A stretch of DNA of 36,176 nucleotides from Rhizobium sp. PDO1-076 (GTDB taxonomy: Bacteria > Pseudomonadota > Alphaproteobacteria > Rhizobiales > Rhizobiaceae). Under the pieces are notes generated by a model. That model saw only the letters and a program-made list of their open reading frames with translations, was not told the origin of the DNA and made no database searches. The DNA lies in the NCBI RefSeq assembly GCF_000247475.1, contig NZ_AHZC01000332.1, forward strand, positions 1-36,176, in the 5' to 3' direction. Shown here one piece after another: positions 1-7,552 of this stretch. The position numbers were made by a program, and so were the translations under genes. Numbering within the stretch: position 1 is the stretch's first letter; the number at the start of each line of letters is the position of its first letter.

Positions 1-1
1 T

Positions 2-892
2 TCAGTTCGCGTCGTTGAGGCGGGATCTTTTGCAAAGGCGGCAGACACAATGGGGACGCCGCGATCGACCGTCAGTAAGCTTGTTCAGGATCTCGAGACC
101 AGCCTAGGCCTCAAACTGCTTGAGCGCACGACACGGTCGATTAGCGTAACCTCTGAAGGCAACGCCTACTACGAGCGCGCCATTCGTCTGATTGCCGATT
201 TTGACGACATGAACAATGAGGCCACTCGCGGGCGCCTGGCCACGAGTGGCAAACTTCGGGTTGACGTCGGAGGCACCTTCGCCAATGCGATTCTGATCCC
301 CCGGTTACCGGAGTTTTACGCACTTTACCCAGAAATCGAGTTGCATCTCGGTGTAACAGAACGTCAGGCAGACATCGTCGAAGAGGGGATAGATTGCGTC
401 ATAAGGGCCGGCGATCTACCCGGTGCATCTATTATTGCGAGAAAGTTATGCAGCGTTGAGATCGTGACCTGCGCGACCCCGGGATATCTCGAACAACATG
501 GCGTGCCTGCTTCTCCGTCGGATCTGGACCGTGGTCATATTTTTGTACAGTATTTCTTCGCACGCAGTCTGAAGCCGGCACCTGTGCGCCTGATGAAGGG
601 CGAGGAAAAGATAGAGATCTACAGCCCGATCAAGCTGTCCACCAGTGACGCAACGGCGCATTTGCAAGGAATATTGGCAGGACTGGGTATTGGACAGACA
701 TTTGAATTCTTGGCGCGCCCACATATCGCTCGTGGTACACTGGTCCCCATCCTAAACGCTTGGGCGCCACCACGTTATCCTGTTCACATCGTCAGGCCAG
801 CGGGCCGGTTTCCAAGCATCAAATACCAGGTCTTCGCAGACTGGGTTGCGAGCGTGTTTTCCCACTACGACGATGGTTCAGGCGCCTCCTAG
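2..892 (+). CDS. LysR-family transcriptional regulator (CrgA-like), 5' end outside the window
   Basis: This is a DNA-binding regulator of the LysR family, missing only a few N-terminal residues. The frame is open to the left edge and already reads like a LysR helix-turn-helix (VRVVEAGSFAKAAD, then STVSKLVQDLE and LLERTTRSI), so the methionine at position 50 is internal. The rest (296 residues visible) fits the periplasmic-binding-protein-like effector domain, close to the CrgA/DhcR-like subgroup. It is transcribed in the same direction as the hydrolase gene at 1410, after a 517-bp gap. LysR proteins often control neighbouring catabolic or transport genes. Repeated GCAATT/ATTGC motifs in front of three downstream genes make it the natural candidate regulator. 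The effector cannot be inferred. Confidence 0.93.
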   Translation, partial: SVRVVEAGSFAKAADTMGTPRSTVSKLVQDLETSLGLKLLERTTRSISVTSEGNAYYERAIRLIADFDDMNNEATRGRLATSGKLRVDVGGTFANAILIPRLPEFYALYPEIELHLGVTERQADIVEEGIDCVIRAGDLPGASIIARKLCSVEIVTCATPGYLEQHGVPASPSDLDRGHIFVQYFFARSLKPAPVRLMKGEEKIEIYSPIKLSTSDATAHLQGILAGLGIGQTFEFLARPHIARGTLVPILNAWAPPRYPVHIVRPAGRFPSIKYQVFADWVASVFSHYDDGSGAS

Positions 893-1409
893 GGCTTTAT
901 CCATATTCGTGGATAGTTACTCCATGACCACGGGCTTCTCCAATCTCTTGTTTGAAGCTATTCCGGCCGATGTGAGCAATTTGTGGAAAGAGCGCGATGG
1001 GGAAGGGTCTCTGTCTCCTGGTGTAGGAACGTAGCCCGGGTGTCGTACATGTCGACCTTTGGTTTGGAATTGAGTTTGTTGAAGGTAATCAGAAGGCGGC
1101 GTGAACGCGATCCTGCGAACGGCCGCCGAGCTGCCTGCCTGAATGAAATTTCCCCGAGAAAATCTATCCAACGAATGGCGGTTTCTCCAGAGCGCGAGGG
1201 ACACGCATATCGCAGTCGGCTCGGAGCGGAGTGTTGCGATTAAGTCAATTCATTCGCAATTAATATTGCAATTTTGCAAAGGCGTTTATCACGCTAGCTT
1301 TCCTGTTAGCAGCCGAAGCCAGAAACAACCGGACCCTCAATATCGGCTCTTCAAGACGCACTCATAACCACCCGCATTCGCGGTCCAAACAACCGAAAAG
1401 GAAAGTACC
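893..1409. other. Intergenic region with no credible gene
   Basis: This 517-bp gap has a lower GC content than the genes to its right. Short open frames on both strands have no recognisable motif, no good ribosome binding site and no GC-rich third position. The right part (about 1246-1280) holds the AT-rich motif cluster annotated separately, and an AAGGAAAG ribosome binding site lies just before the ATG at 1410. The promoter of the hydrolase gene must lie here, but I cannot assign its -35/-10 elements. Confidence 0.6.
1246..1280. promoter_or_regulatory. Cluster of CAATT/ATTGC motifs, putative LysR operator before the hydrolase gene
   Basis: CAATT occurs at 1246-1250, 1257-1261 and 1269-1273, about one helical turn apart. 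GCAAT (1256-1260) and ATTGC (1265-1269) form an inverted repeat with a 4-bp centre, and ATTGCAAT (1265-1272) is itself a palindrome. The same words recur before the genes at 4624 and 6827. LysR regulators typically bind T-N11-A type imperfect dyads, so this is a plausible operator. Binding by the adjacent LysR protein is inference. Confidence 0.4.
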
Positions 1410-2111
1410 ATGTCCAAGCTCGAAGTCCTGACCCCGGCAAACAGCCAGCTCATCTTCATCGACCAGCAGCCGCAGATGGCGTTCGGCGTGCAGTCGATCG
1501 ATCGCCAGACGCTGAAGAACAATGTCGTTGGTCTCGCCAAGGCCGCCAAGATCTTCAACGTTCCGACCACGATCACCACGGTCGAAACCGACAGCTTCTC
1601 GGGCAATACCTTCCCGGAACTGCTCGCCGTCTACCCAGAGAACGATATCCTCGAGCGCACCTCGATGAATTCCTGGGACGATCAGAACGTCCGCGATGCA
1701 CTGGCGAAGAATGCTGCCGACGGTCGTAAGAAGATCGTGGTCTCCGGTCTGTGGACGGAAGTCTGCAACACGACCTTCGCCCTCTCGGCTCTCCACGATG
1801 TTCCGGACTACGAGATCTACATGGTTGCCGACGCTTCGGGCGGCACCTCCTTCGATGCACACAAATACGCAATGGACCGCATGGTGCAGGCAGGGGTGAT
1901 CCCGGTCACCTGGCAGCAGGTTCTGCTCGAATGGCAACGCGACTGGGCTCGCAAGGAGACCTATGACGCGGTCACCACCCTCGTGAAGGAGCATTCCGGC
2001 GCCTACGGCATGGGTATCGACTATGCCTATACCCACGTGCACAAAGCCGCCGAGCGCGTCACCCACGGCAAGCGTATCGGTCCGAACCCTGCCCAGAAGA
2101 CCGGCAAGTAA
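1410..2111 (+). CDS. Isochorismatase-fold cysteine hydrolase (YcaC-like)
   Basis: A 233-residue cytoplasmic hydrolase of the isochorismatase/nicotinamidase superfamily, nearest in appearance to YcaC. The family attacks amide, carbamoyl or vinyl-ether bonds with a cysteine nucleophile. The proposed catalytic set is visible: Asp18 in IFIDQQ, Arg83 in ILERTSMNSWDD, where many relatives have Lys, and Cys119 in TEVCNTT, followed by the typical VADASGG and DRMVQAGVIPVTW stretches. The ATG is preceded by AAGGAAAG, a good ribosome binding site. A strong terminator-like hairpin follows at 2122. The downstream XapX, amidohydrolase, DoxX and MFS genes suggest a shared degradation or detoxification pathway. 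The substrate is unknown, and true isochorismatase activity is unlikely to be its role. Confidence 0.9.
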   Translation: MSKLEVLTPANSQLIFIDQQPQMAFGVQSIDRQTLKNNVVGLAKAAKIFNVPTTITTVETDSFSGNTFPELLAVYPENDILERTSMNSWDDQNVRDALAKNAADGRKKIVVSGLWTEVCNTTFALSALHDVPDYEIYMVADASGGTSFDAHKYAMDRMVQAGVIPVTWQQVLLEWQRDWARKETYDAVTTLVKEHSGAYGMGIDYAYTHVHKAAERVTHGKRIGPNPAQKTGK

Positions 2112-2121
2112 GGACCCGATC

Positions 2122-2166
2122 AGGCCACTCCGATACCCCCGTCGGAGTGGTCTTTCTCTTTTTTCG
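2122..2166 (+). terminator. Rho-independent terminator or attenuator between the hydrolase and xapX-like genes
   Basis: CCACTCCGA (2125-2133) pairs perfectly with TCGGAGTGG (2142-2150). Three more pairs (2122-2124 with 2151-2153, one G-U) extend the stem to 12 bp around an 8-nt loop. A T-rich tail (TTTCTCTTTTTT) follows at once. It ends 14 bp before the next start codon, so it should reduce, or make conditional, readthrough from the hydrolase gene into the XapX-amidohydrolase pair. Confidence 0.75.
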
Positions 2167-2179
2167 TGGAGAACTTCCT

Positions 2180-2467
2180 ATGAAAATCTATCTTCTGTCT
2201 CTCGGTGCAGGCCTGCTTGTTGGCATTGTCTACAGCCTCCTGAACGTGCGCTCACCGGCTCCGCCTGTCATCGCGCTGGTTGGCCTTCTCGGCATTCTCG
2301 TCGGCGAACAGATCATCCCGCTTGCAAAGACCCTGTGGAGCAAGGAGCCAGCGGCCGTCTCTTGGCTTCATCAGATCAAGCCGCATATGTTCGGCCACAT
2401 GCCCAAGGGCGGTAATCCTGTTGCTGTTGCTCATCGGGAAGATACGAACAAAGAAGAGCGGAGCTGA
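2180..2467 (+). CDS. XapX-domain (DUF1427) small membrane protein
   Basis: A 95-residue inner-membrane protein of the XapX/DUF1427 family. Two hydrophobic segments are visible: about residues 3-20 (IYLLSLGAGLLVGIVYSLL) and about 33-50 (VIALVGLLGILVGEQIIPL), joined by the family-like RSPAPP loop, with a basic hydrophilic C-terminus. I chose the ATG at 2180 because GTGGAGA lies at the right spacing. An in-frame start at 2147 would add an unlikely extension that runs through the terminator tail. The stop overlaps the start of the amidohydrolase gene (TGATG), which implies translational coupling. The biochemical function of the family is unknown. Confidence 0.88.
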   Translation: MKIYLLSLGAGLLVGIVYSLLNVRSPAPPVIALVGLLGILVGEQIIPLAKTLWSKEPAAVSWLHQIKPHMFGHMPKGGNPVAVAHREDTNKEERS

Positions 2468-4449
2468 TGACCACGCGCCGCACCTTTCTTGGAGGCGCAT
2501 CAAGCCTGGCGTTCTCGAATCTCTTCTCAACGGCAAATGCCGCCGATCCCAACCAGACCGGAGTAGACAACATGTATCCCGACCTGATCCTTCACAATGG
2601 CCGCCTCACGACACTTGACCGGAGCAATCCTAACGCAACCGCTGTCGCCATCAAGGACGGCCTCTTTCAGGAAGTCGGCACGGACAGCGAGATCATGGCT
2701 CTGGCCGGGTCCGATACGAAGATCGTAGACCTCAAGGGAAAGCGCGTCCTGCCGGGACTCATCGACAACCACACCCATGTCGTTCGCGGTGGACTGAACT
2801 ACAACATGGAATTGCGCTGGGACGGCGTGCGCTCGCTGGCTGACGCGATGGACATGCTCAAGCGTCAGGTGGCGATCACTCCCGCCCCGCAATGGGTCCG
2901 CGTTGTCGGTGGTTTCACCGAGCATCAGTTTGCCGAAAAGCGTCTGCCAACGATCGAGGAGATCAACGCAGTCGCACCGGATACACCAGTCTTCCTCTTG
3001 CACCTTTATGACCGGGCGCTTCTGAACGGTGCGGCACTCCGCGCCGTCGGTTACACCCGCGACACCCCGAACCCGCCGGGTGGCGAGATCACGCGTGATG
3101 CCAATGGCAACCCGACCGGCCTGCTGCTGGCCACGCCGAATGCCGGCATTCTGTATTCGACACTTGGCAAGGGACCGAAGCTTCCGCTTGATTACCAGGT
3201 CAATTCGACCCGTCATTTCATGCGGGAACTGAACCGTCTGGGCATCACCGGTGTGATCGATGCTGGCGGCGGCTCCCAGAATTACCCCGACGATTACGAG
3301 GTGATCCAGAAGCTCTCTGACGAGAACCAGATGACGGTGCGTCTGGCCTACAATCTCTTCACCCAGAAGCCCAAGGAAGAGAAGCAGGATTTCCTCAACT
3401 GGACATCATCGGTCAAATACAAGCAGGGGAACGACTACTTCCGCCATAACGGCGCGGGCGAGATGCTGGTCTTCTCGGCCGCCGACTTCGAGGATTTCCG
3501 CCAGCCACGGCCGGAAATGGCCCCGGAGATGGAAGGCGAACTGGAAGAGGTCGTCCGCGTCCTTGCCGAGAACCGTTGGCCTTGGCGCATGCATGCCACT
3601 TATGACGAGACAATCTCGCGTTCGCTCGACGTGTTCGAAAAGGTCAACAAGGACGTTCCGCTCGAAGGCCTGAACTGGTTCTTCGACCATGCCGAGACGA
3701 TTTCAGACCGTTCAATCGACCGGATCGCGGCTCTGGGCGGCGGCATCGCCACCCAGCACCGCATGGCCTATCAGGGCGAATATTTCGTCGAGCGCTACGG
3801 CCATGGCGTGGCGGAAGCAACACCGCCGCTCCGCAAGATGCTCGACAAGGGCGTGAACGTGTCCGCTGGTACCGATGCCACCCGCGTCGCCTCCTACAAC
3901 CCGTGGGTTTCCCTGTACTGGATGGTGACAGGCAAGACGGTCGGCGGCATGCAGCTCTACCCGCGCGCCAACTGCCTCGACCGCGAAACAGCACTTCGGA
4001 TGTGGACGGAAAAGGTCACGTGGTTCTCTAACGAAGAGGGCAAGAAGGGCCGCATCGAAAAGGGCCAGTTCGCTGACCTCGTCGTGCCGGACAAGGACTT
4101 CTTCTCCTGCGCCGAGGACGAGATCTCGTTCCTCGTCTCCGAACTCACCATGGTCGGCGGCAAGATCGTCTATGGCGCTGGTGACTTCAATGCGCTCGAC
4201 GAAAACGACTTGGCTCCTGCGATGCCCGACTGGTCTCCGGTTCGGAAGTTCGGTGGTTACGCTGCATGGGGCGAGCCCGAAGGTGCGGGTGCCCGGTCGT
4301 TGCGCCGCACGGCGATCTCCACCTGCGGCTGCGCGAGCGATTGCGGCGTGCATGGTCATGATCATGCCGGGGCCTGGACCTCCAAGCTTCCGATCGCCGA
4401 CCTCAAGGGTTTCTTCGGCGCTCTCGGTTGCTCCTGCTGGGCAGTCTGA
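2467..4449 (+). CDS. Tat-exported amidohydrolase (YtcJ-like, amidohydrolase family 3) with Cys/His-rich tail
   Basis: A 660-residue metal-dependent hydrolase. The N-terminus (MTTRRTFLGGASSLAF, then an AxA site near residues 23-25) is a twin-arginine signal, so the folded enzyme is probably periplasmic. The mature part starts with the amidohydrolase beta-domain (PDLILHNGRLTTLD, VLPGLIDNHTH) with the metal-binding HxH at His102/His104. A later His-containing strand (RMHATYDETI) and the DHAETISDRSIDR segment also fit. Close relatives act on amide or formamide bonds, but the substrate here is unknown. The last 45 residues are odd: CGCASDC (Cys620, 622, 626), HGHDH (His629, 631, 633) and GCSC (Cys655, 657), a likely extra metal site. 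It overlaps the XapX gene and is followed by a hairpin at 4461. Confidence 0.92.
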   Translation: MTTRRTFLGGASSLAFSNLFSTANAADPNQTGVDNMYPDLILHNGRLTTLDRSNPNATAVAIKDGLFQEVGTDSEIMALAGSDTKIVDLKGKRVLPGLIDNHTHVVRGGLNYNMELRWDGVRSLADAMDMLKRQVAITPAPQWVRVVGGFTEHQFAEKRLPTIEEINAVAPDTPVFLLHLYDRALLNGAALRAVGYTRDTPNPPGGEITRDANGNPTGLLLATPNAGILYSTLGKGPKLPLDYQVNSTRHFMRELNRLGITGVIDAGGGSQNYPDDYEVIQKLSDENQMTVRLAYNLFTQKPKEEKQDFLNWTSSVKYKQGNDYFRHNGAGEMLVFSAADFEDFRQPRPEMAPEMEGELEEVVRVLAENRWPWRMHATYDETISRSLDVFEKVNKDVPLEGLNWFFDHAETISDRSIDRIAALGGGIATQHRMAYQGEYFVERYGHGVAEATPPLRKMLDKGVNVSAGTDATRVASYNPWVSLYWMVTGKTVGGMQLYPRANCLDRETALRMWTEKVTWFSNEEGKKGRIEKGQFADLVVPDKDFFSCAEDEISFLVSELTMVGGKIVYGAGDFNALDENDLAPAMPDWSPVRKFGGYAAWGEPEGAGARSLRRTAISTCGCASDCGVHGHDHAGAWTSKLPIADLKGFFGALGCSCWAV

Positions 4450-4460
4450 TCTCGGCATCA

Positions 4461-4496
4461 CTTTCGGGCGGTAACGTGATCGCCCGAAAGACTTTT
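4461..4496 (+). terminator. Terminator-like hairpin after the amidohydrolase gene
   Basis: CTTTCGGGCG (4461-4470) and CGCCCGAAAG (4481-4490) form a perfect 10-bp stem with a 10-nt loop, followed by ACTTTTC. It starts 11 bp after the amidohydrolase stop codon. The T tract is short, so termination may be partial. Confidence 0.6.
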
Positions 4497-4514
4497 CGGA
4501 TAATTTCATATTCC

Positions 4515-4544
4515 GCAATTAAATCGGAACTATTGCTGCAATTG
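4515..4544. promoter_or_regulatory. GCAATT/ATTGC motif cluster, putative operator before the DoxX-MFS operon
   Basis: GCAATT lies at 4515-4520, and ATTGC (4532-4536) with GCAAT (4538-4542) forms an inverted repeat around a single T. The outer pair GCAAT/ATTGC has a 12-bp spacer. The cluster ends about 80 bp before the start codon at 4624, and the same words recur at 1246-1280 and 6732-6747. Its role as a binding site is inferred from the repetition only. Confidence 0.4.
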
Positions 4545-4623
4545 TTGGCGAGCCAGTAACCAGCCAATATCGCTCCATCAAACGCAGCCGCTCGATCTGA
4601 TCGGCGACCATGCAGGGGCAGAT

Positions 4624-5067
4624 ATGACCTACCAATCACACACTTCGCACCCACTCCGGAGCAGTCTTGCCCGTATTGTCGGCTCTCCGGTCACGCGCAC
4701 TGTATCGCTGATCGCGCTCTGCGCCGCATATATCCAGGGTCCGCTCACCAAGATCTTCGATTTCAACGGCGCACTGGCCGAGATGGATCATTTCGGTCTT
4801 CATCCAGTCGTGTTCTTTGCTGTCGCTGTCATCGCCTTCGAACTGACGGCTTCGGCCATGGTGATTTCAGGCTTCATGCGCTGGGCTGGTGCGCTTGCTC
4901 TTGCCGGGTTCACTCTCATGGCAACCTTCATCGCTCTCCGCTTCTGGGAAATGGCCCCAGGCATGGACCGCATGATGGCAATCAACGCCTTCTTCGAACA
5001 CCTGGGCCTTGCGGGCGCATTCGTCTTCGTCGCGGCCTTCGATCTCACCAAGGGAGCAGCCAAATGA
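4624..5067 (+). CDS. DoxX-family membrane protein
   Basis: A 147-residue inner-membrane protein with four predicted hydrophobic helices (about residues 25-40, 60-83, 86-107 and 122-140). The arrangement fits the DoxX/DoxD-like family, including the YIQGPLTKIFDF segment after the first helix. DoxX proteins are linked to quinone or thiosulfate metabolism in a few organisms, but most are uncharacterised. An AGGGG ribosome binding site precedes the ATG. The stop codon overlaps the start of the MFS gene (ATGA), so the two are co-translated. Together they look like a membrane module controlled by the motif cluster at 4515. Confidence 0.85.
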   Translation: MTYQSHTSHPLRSSLARIVGSPVTRTVSLIALCAAYIQGPLTKIFDFNGALAEMDHFGLHPVVFFAVAVIAFELTASAMVISGFMRWAGALALAGFTLMATFIALRFWEMAPGMDRMMAINAFFEHLGLAGAFVFVAAFDLTKGAAK

Positions 5068-6662
5068 GCGCCGCAAAAACCTCCGGGGGCTCCTTCGCTC
5101 CACTCGCACAGCCTGTCTTCGCAGTCCTCTGGATCGCCACCGTCCTCGGCAACACCGGCAGCTTCATGCGTGATGTCGCCAGCTCGTGGCTGATGACGGA
5201 TCTGTCCGCATCGCCAGCAGCGGTCGCCATGGTTCAGGCGGCAGGCACGCTGCCGATCTTCCTGCTGGCTATTCCGGCGGGCGTTCTCACCGACATTCTC
5301 GATCGCCGCAAGTTCCTGATCGCCGTTCAGCTTCTGCTGGCATCCGTCAGCATCTCGCTGATGGTTCTGTCCCAGACGGGCATGCTGTCCGTCAGTGCGT
5401 TGATCGGCCTGACTTTCCTCGGCGGCATCGGTGCAGCCCTGATGGGGCCGACATGGCAGGCTATCGTACCGGAACTGGTAAGGCGCGAGGACGTGAAGAG
5501 CGCTGTCGCTCTTAATTCACTGGGTATCAATATCGCCCGCTCCATTGGTCCTGCGGCCGGCGGCCTGCTCCTCGCCGCTTTCGGGGCCGGGATCACCTAC
5601 GGCGCGGACGTTGCCAGCTACATCTTTGTCATCGCAGCTCTGGTCTGGTGGCCGCGCGCGAAGAACGCCAATGATGTGCTTCAGGAGAACTTCTTCGGTG
5701 CGTTCCGGGCCGGGCTTCGCTACACCCGCTCGAGCCGACCCCTGCATGTCGTCCTGCTGCGTGCCGCGATCTTCTTCGCATTCGCCAGTACAGTCTGGGC
5801 ACTACTTCCACTCGTTGCCCGGCAGCTCCTTGGTGGAGATGCCAGCTTCTACGGCATCCTGCTTGGTGCGGTTGGCGCTGGTGCGATCGGCGGTGCCTTG
5901 GTCATGCCAAAACTGCGCGAACGTCTGAGTGCCGATGGCCTGCTTCTTGGGGCCGCGCTGATCACCGCAGCCGTCATGGCCATCCTGTCGCTTGCACCGC
6001 CGAAGATCGTCGCCATCGTTGCGCTTCTCTTCCTTGGTGGCGCATGGATCACGGCGCTGACGACACTGAACGGCGCGGCGCAAGCTGTCCTCCCGAACTG
6101 GGTGCGTGGTCGTGGTCTTGCCGTCTATCTGACCGTTTTCAACGGCGCGATGACGGCTGGGAGCCTGGGCTGGGGTGCTGTCGGTACGGCTGTCGGTATC
6201 CAGTCGACCCTGCTGATCGGTGCGGCCGGACTACTCGTGGCCGGGTTCATCATGCACCGCGTGAAGCTCCCGGCTGTTGATGCCGACATGGTGCCGTCCA
6301 ACCATTGGCCGGAGCCGCTCGTCGCCGAACCCGTTGCCCACGACCGTGGTCCGGTTCTGATCCTGATCGAATACAAGGTCGAGAAGCACCACCGCACCGC
6401 ATTCCTGCATGCCATCGATCATCTTGCCAGCGAACGTCGCCGTGACGGCGCCTATGGATGGGGTGTCACCGAAGACTCCGCCGATCCGGAAAAGATCGTC
6501 GAATGGTTCATGGTGGAATCCTGGGCCGAGCACCTTCGCCAGCACAAGCGGGTGTCCAATGCCGACGCTGATCTGCAAGGCAAGGTTCTGGCCTACCATG
6601 TCGGCCCCGAGAAACCGGTTGTTCGTCACTTCCTGACGATCAACCGCCCGGGTGCCGCCTAA
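5064..6662 (+). CDS. MFS transporter (transmembrane secretion effector type) with C-terminal monooxygenase-like domain
   Basis: A 532-residue major-facilitator protein. About 12 hydrophobic helices fill residues 1-400. The cytoplasmic loop motif is seen as GVLTDILDRRKFLI near residues 73-86, and the N-terminal half carries LGGIGAALMGPTWQAIVPELV. This pattern is typical of the MFS_3/enterobactin-exporter-like group. From about residue 425 to the end lies a soluble alpha/beta segment (VLILIEYKVEKHHRTAFLHA, then EWFMVESWAEHLRQHKRVS) resembling antibiotic-biosynthesis-monooxygenase (ABM) ferredoxin-like domains, a fusion known in this transporter group. It overlaps the DoxX gene and is followed by a hairpin at 6678. 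Export of a small molecule is likely; the cargo is unknown. Confidence 0.88.
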   Translation: MSAAKTSGGSFAPLAQPVFAVLWIATVLGNTGSFMRDVASSWLMTDLSASPAAVAMVQAAGTLPIFLLAIPAGVLTDILDRRKFLIAVQLLLASVSISLMVLSQTGMLSVSALIGLTFLGGIGAALMGPTWQAIVPELVRREDVKSAVALNSLGINIARSIGPAAGGLLLAAFGAGITYGADVASYIFVIAALVWWPRAKNANDVLQENFFGAFRAGLRYTRSSRPLHVVLLRAAIFFAFASTVWALLPLVARQLLGGDASFYGILLGAVGAGAIGGALVMPKLRERLSADGLLLGAALITAAVMAILSLAPPKIVAIVALLFLGGAWITALTTLNGAAQAVLPNWVRGRGLAVYLTVFNGAMTAGSLGWGAVGTAVGIQSTLLIGAAGLLVAGFIMHRVKLPAVDADMVPSNHWPEPLVAEPVAHDRGPVLILIEYKVEKHHRTAFLHAIDHLASERRRDGAYGWGVTEDSADPEKIVEWFMVESWAEHLRQHKRVSNADADLQGKVLAYHVGPEKPVVRHFLTINRPGAA

Positions 6663-6677
6663 CGAAAGCAATAGGGC

Positions 6678-6700
6678 AGGGCGGCGTCGGCCGCCCTTTC
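6678..6700 (+). terminator. Terminator-like hairpin after the MFS gene
   Basis: AGGGCGGC (6678-6685) pairs with GCCGCCCT (6690-6697) around a GTCG loop, followed by a short TT tail. It lies 16 bp after the stop codon. The weak T tract lowers confidence. Confidence 0.55.
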
Positions 6701-6731
6701 CATTATGTCGCCCGGCGCAATGAACTCGAAA

Positions 6732-6747
6732 CAATTGATGCAATTGC
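6732..6747. promoter_or_regulatory. Paired CAATTG motifs, putative operator before the DUF1275 gene
   Basis: CAATTG occurs at 6732-6737 and again at 6741-6746, the second inside the palindrome GCAATTGC (6740-6747). The site lies about 80 bp before the start codon at 6827 and repeats the GCAATT words found before 1410 and 4624. A role as a shared operator is inference. Confidence 0.38.
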
Positions 6748-6826
6748 GACGGTCGACCGTAAGCGGCAAAACTCAGATCACTTCCCGTTACGACTTCGCG
6801 TCCCAGCATCAATCGAGACCCCGACC

Positions 6827-7504
6827 ATGAAACCTCCATCCCTTCCCACTCTCCTCAGCTTTAATGGCGGCTACGTCGATACGTTGGGCTTCCTGGCGCT
6901 CTCAGGATTGTTCACTGCGCATGTCACTGGAAACTTCGTGACGCTTGGGGCAACCCTGGCGCACGGTATGGATGGGGCATTGTCAAAACTCCTGGCGCTT
7001 CCGATGTTCTGTCTGGTCGTCTTTGTGTCGCGGCTGGTTTGCCTGAAGCTTCAAAGCCGCAACCGTTCCCCCATCCGGCCAATGCTGGTCGTCAAACTTC
7101 TGCTGTTTGTGGGTGTTGCTGCTTACGCTTTCCACCATGGGCCGTTTCGCGCGGACGAAGGTACGGTTACGTTGGCCGTCGGCATGGCTCTGGTTTCCGC
7201 GATGGCCATTCAGAACGGTCTCCACAAGGCACATCTGTCCAAAGCGCCGCCCTCAACGCTGATGACAGGTACGACCACGCAGATCATGCTAGATCTCGCG
7301 GACATTCTCGCCGATCCGAAAGCGGACGAGGTCGCGACTGCCAAGACGCGAGTGAAGAAGATGGCGGCTGCCGTGGCGACATTCGCTCTCGGATGCGGGG
7401 TTGGCGCAACAGGCTACATATATGCGCCTGTGGTGGCGTTCAGCCTGCCGGCCATTCTGGTGACCATCGCTCTGTTCGCAAGCAGCGCAGGTGCCGAGTC
7501 CTGA
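6827..7504 (+). CDS. DUF1275 (YoaK-like) membrane protein
   Basis: A 225-residue integral membrane protein with the DUF1275/YoaK signature near the N-terminus: FNGGYVDTLGFLALSGLFTAHVTGNFV, with its conserved G-YVD and HVTGN elements. Six or so hydrophobic segments follow, the last ending at AILVTIALFASSA. The loop LSKAPPSTLMTGTTTQIMLDLADIL also fits the family. The function of the family is not established; transport of small solutes has been suggested. The gene starts a third transcription unit in the cluster, with its own motif-bearing leader, and lies 48 bp before the DUF1622 gene, so they are probably co-transcribed. Confidence 0.88.
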   Translation: MKPPSLPTLLSFNGGYVDTLGFLALSGLFTAHVTGNFVTLGATLAHGMDGALSKLLALPMFCLVVFVSRLVCLKLQSRNRSPIRPMLVVKLLLFVGVAAYAFHHGPFRADEGTVTLAVGMALVSAMAIQNGLHKAHLSKAPPSTLMTGTTTQIMLDLADILADPKADEVATAKTRVKKMAAAVATFALGCGVGATGYIYAPVVAFSLPAILVTIALFASSAGAES

Positions 7505-7552
7505 CACCGTTAAGCGCTCTCATCTCTGAACAGTTTTTGAAAGGACACCCCA

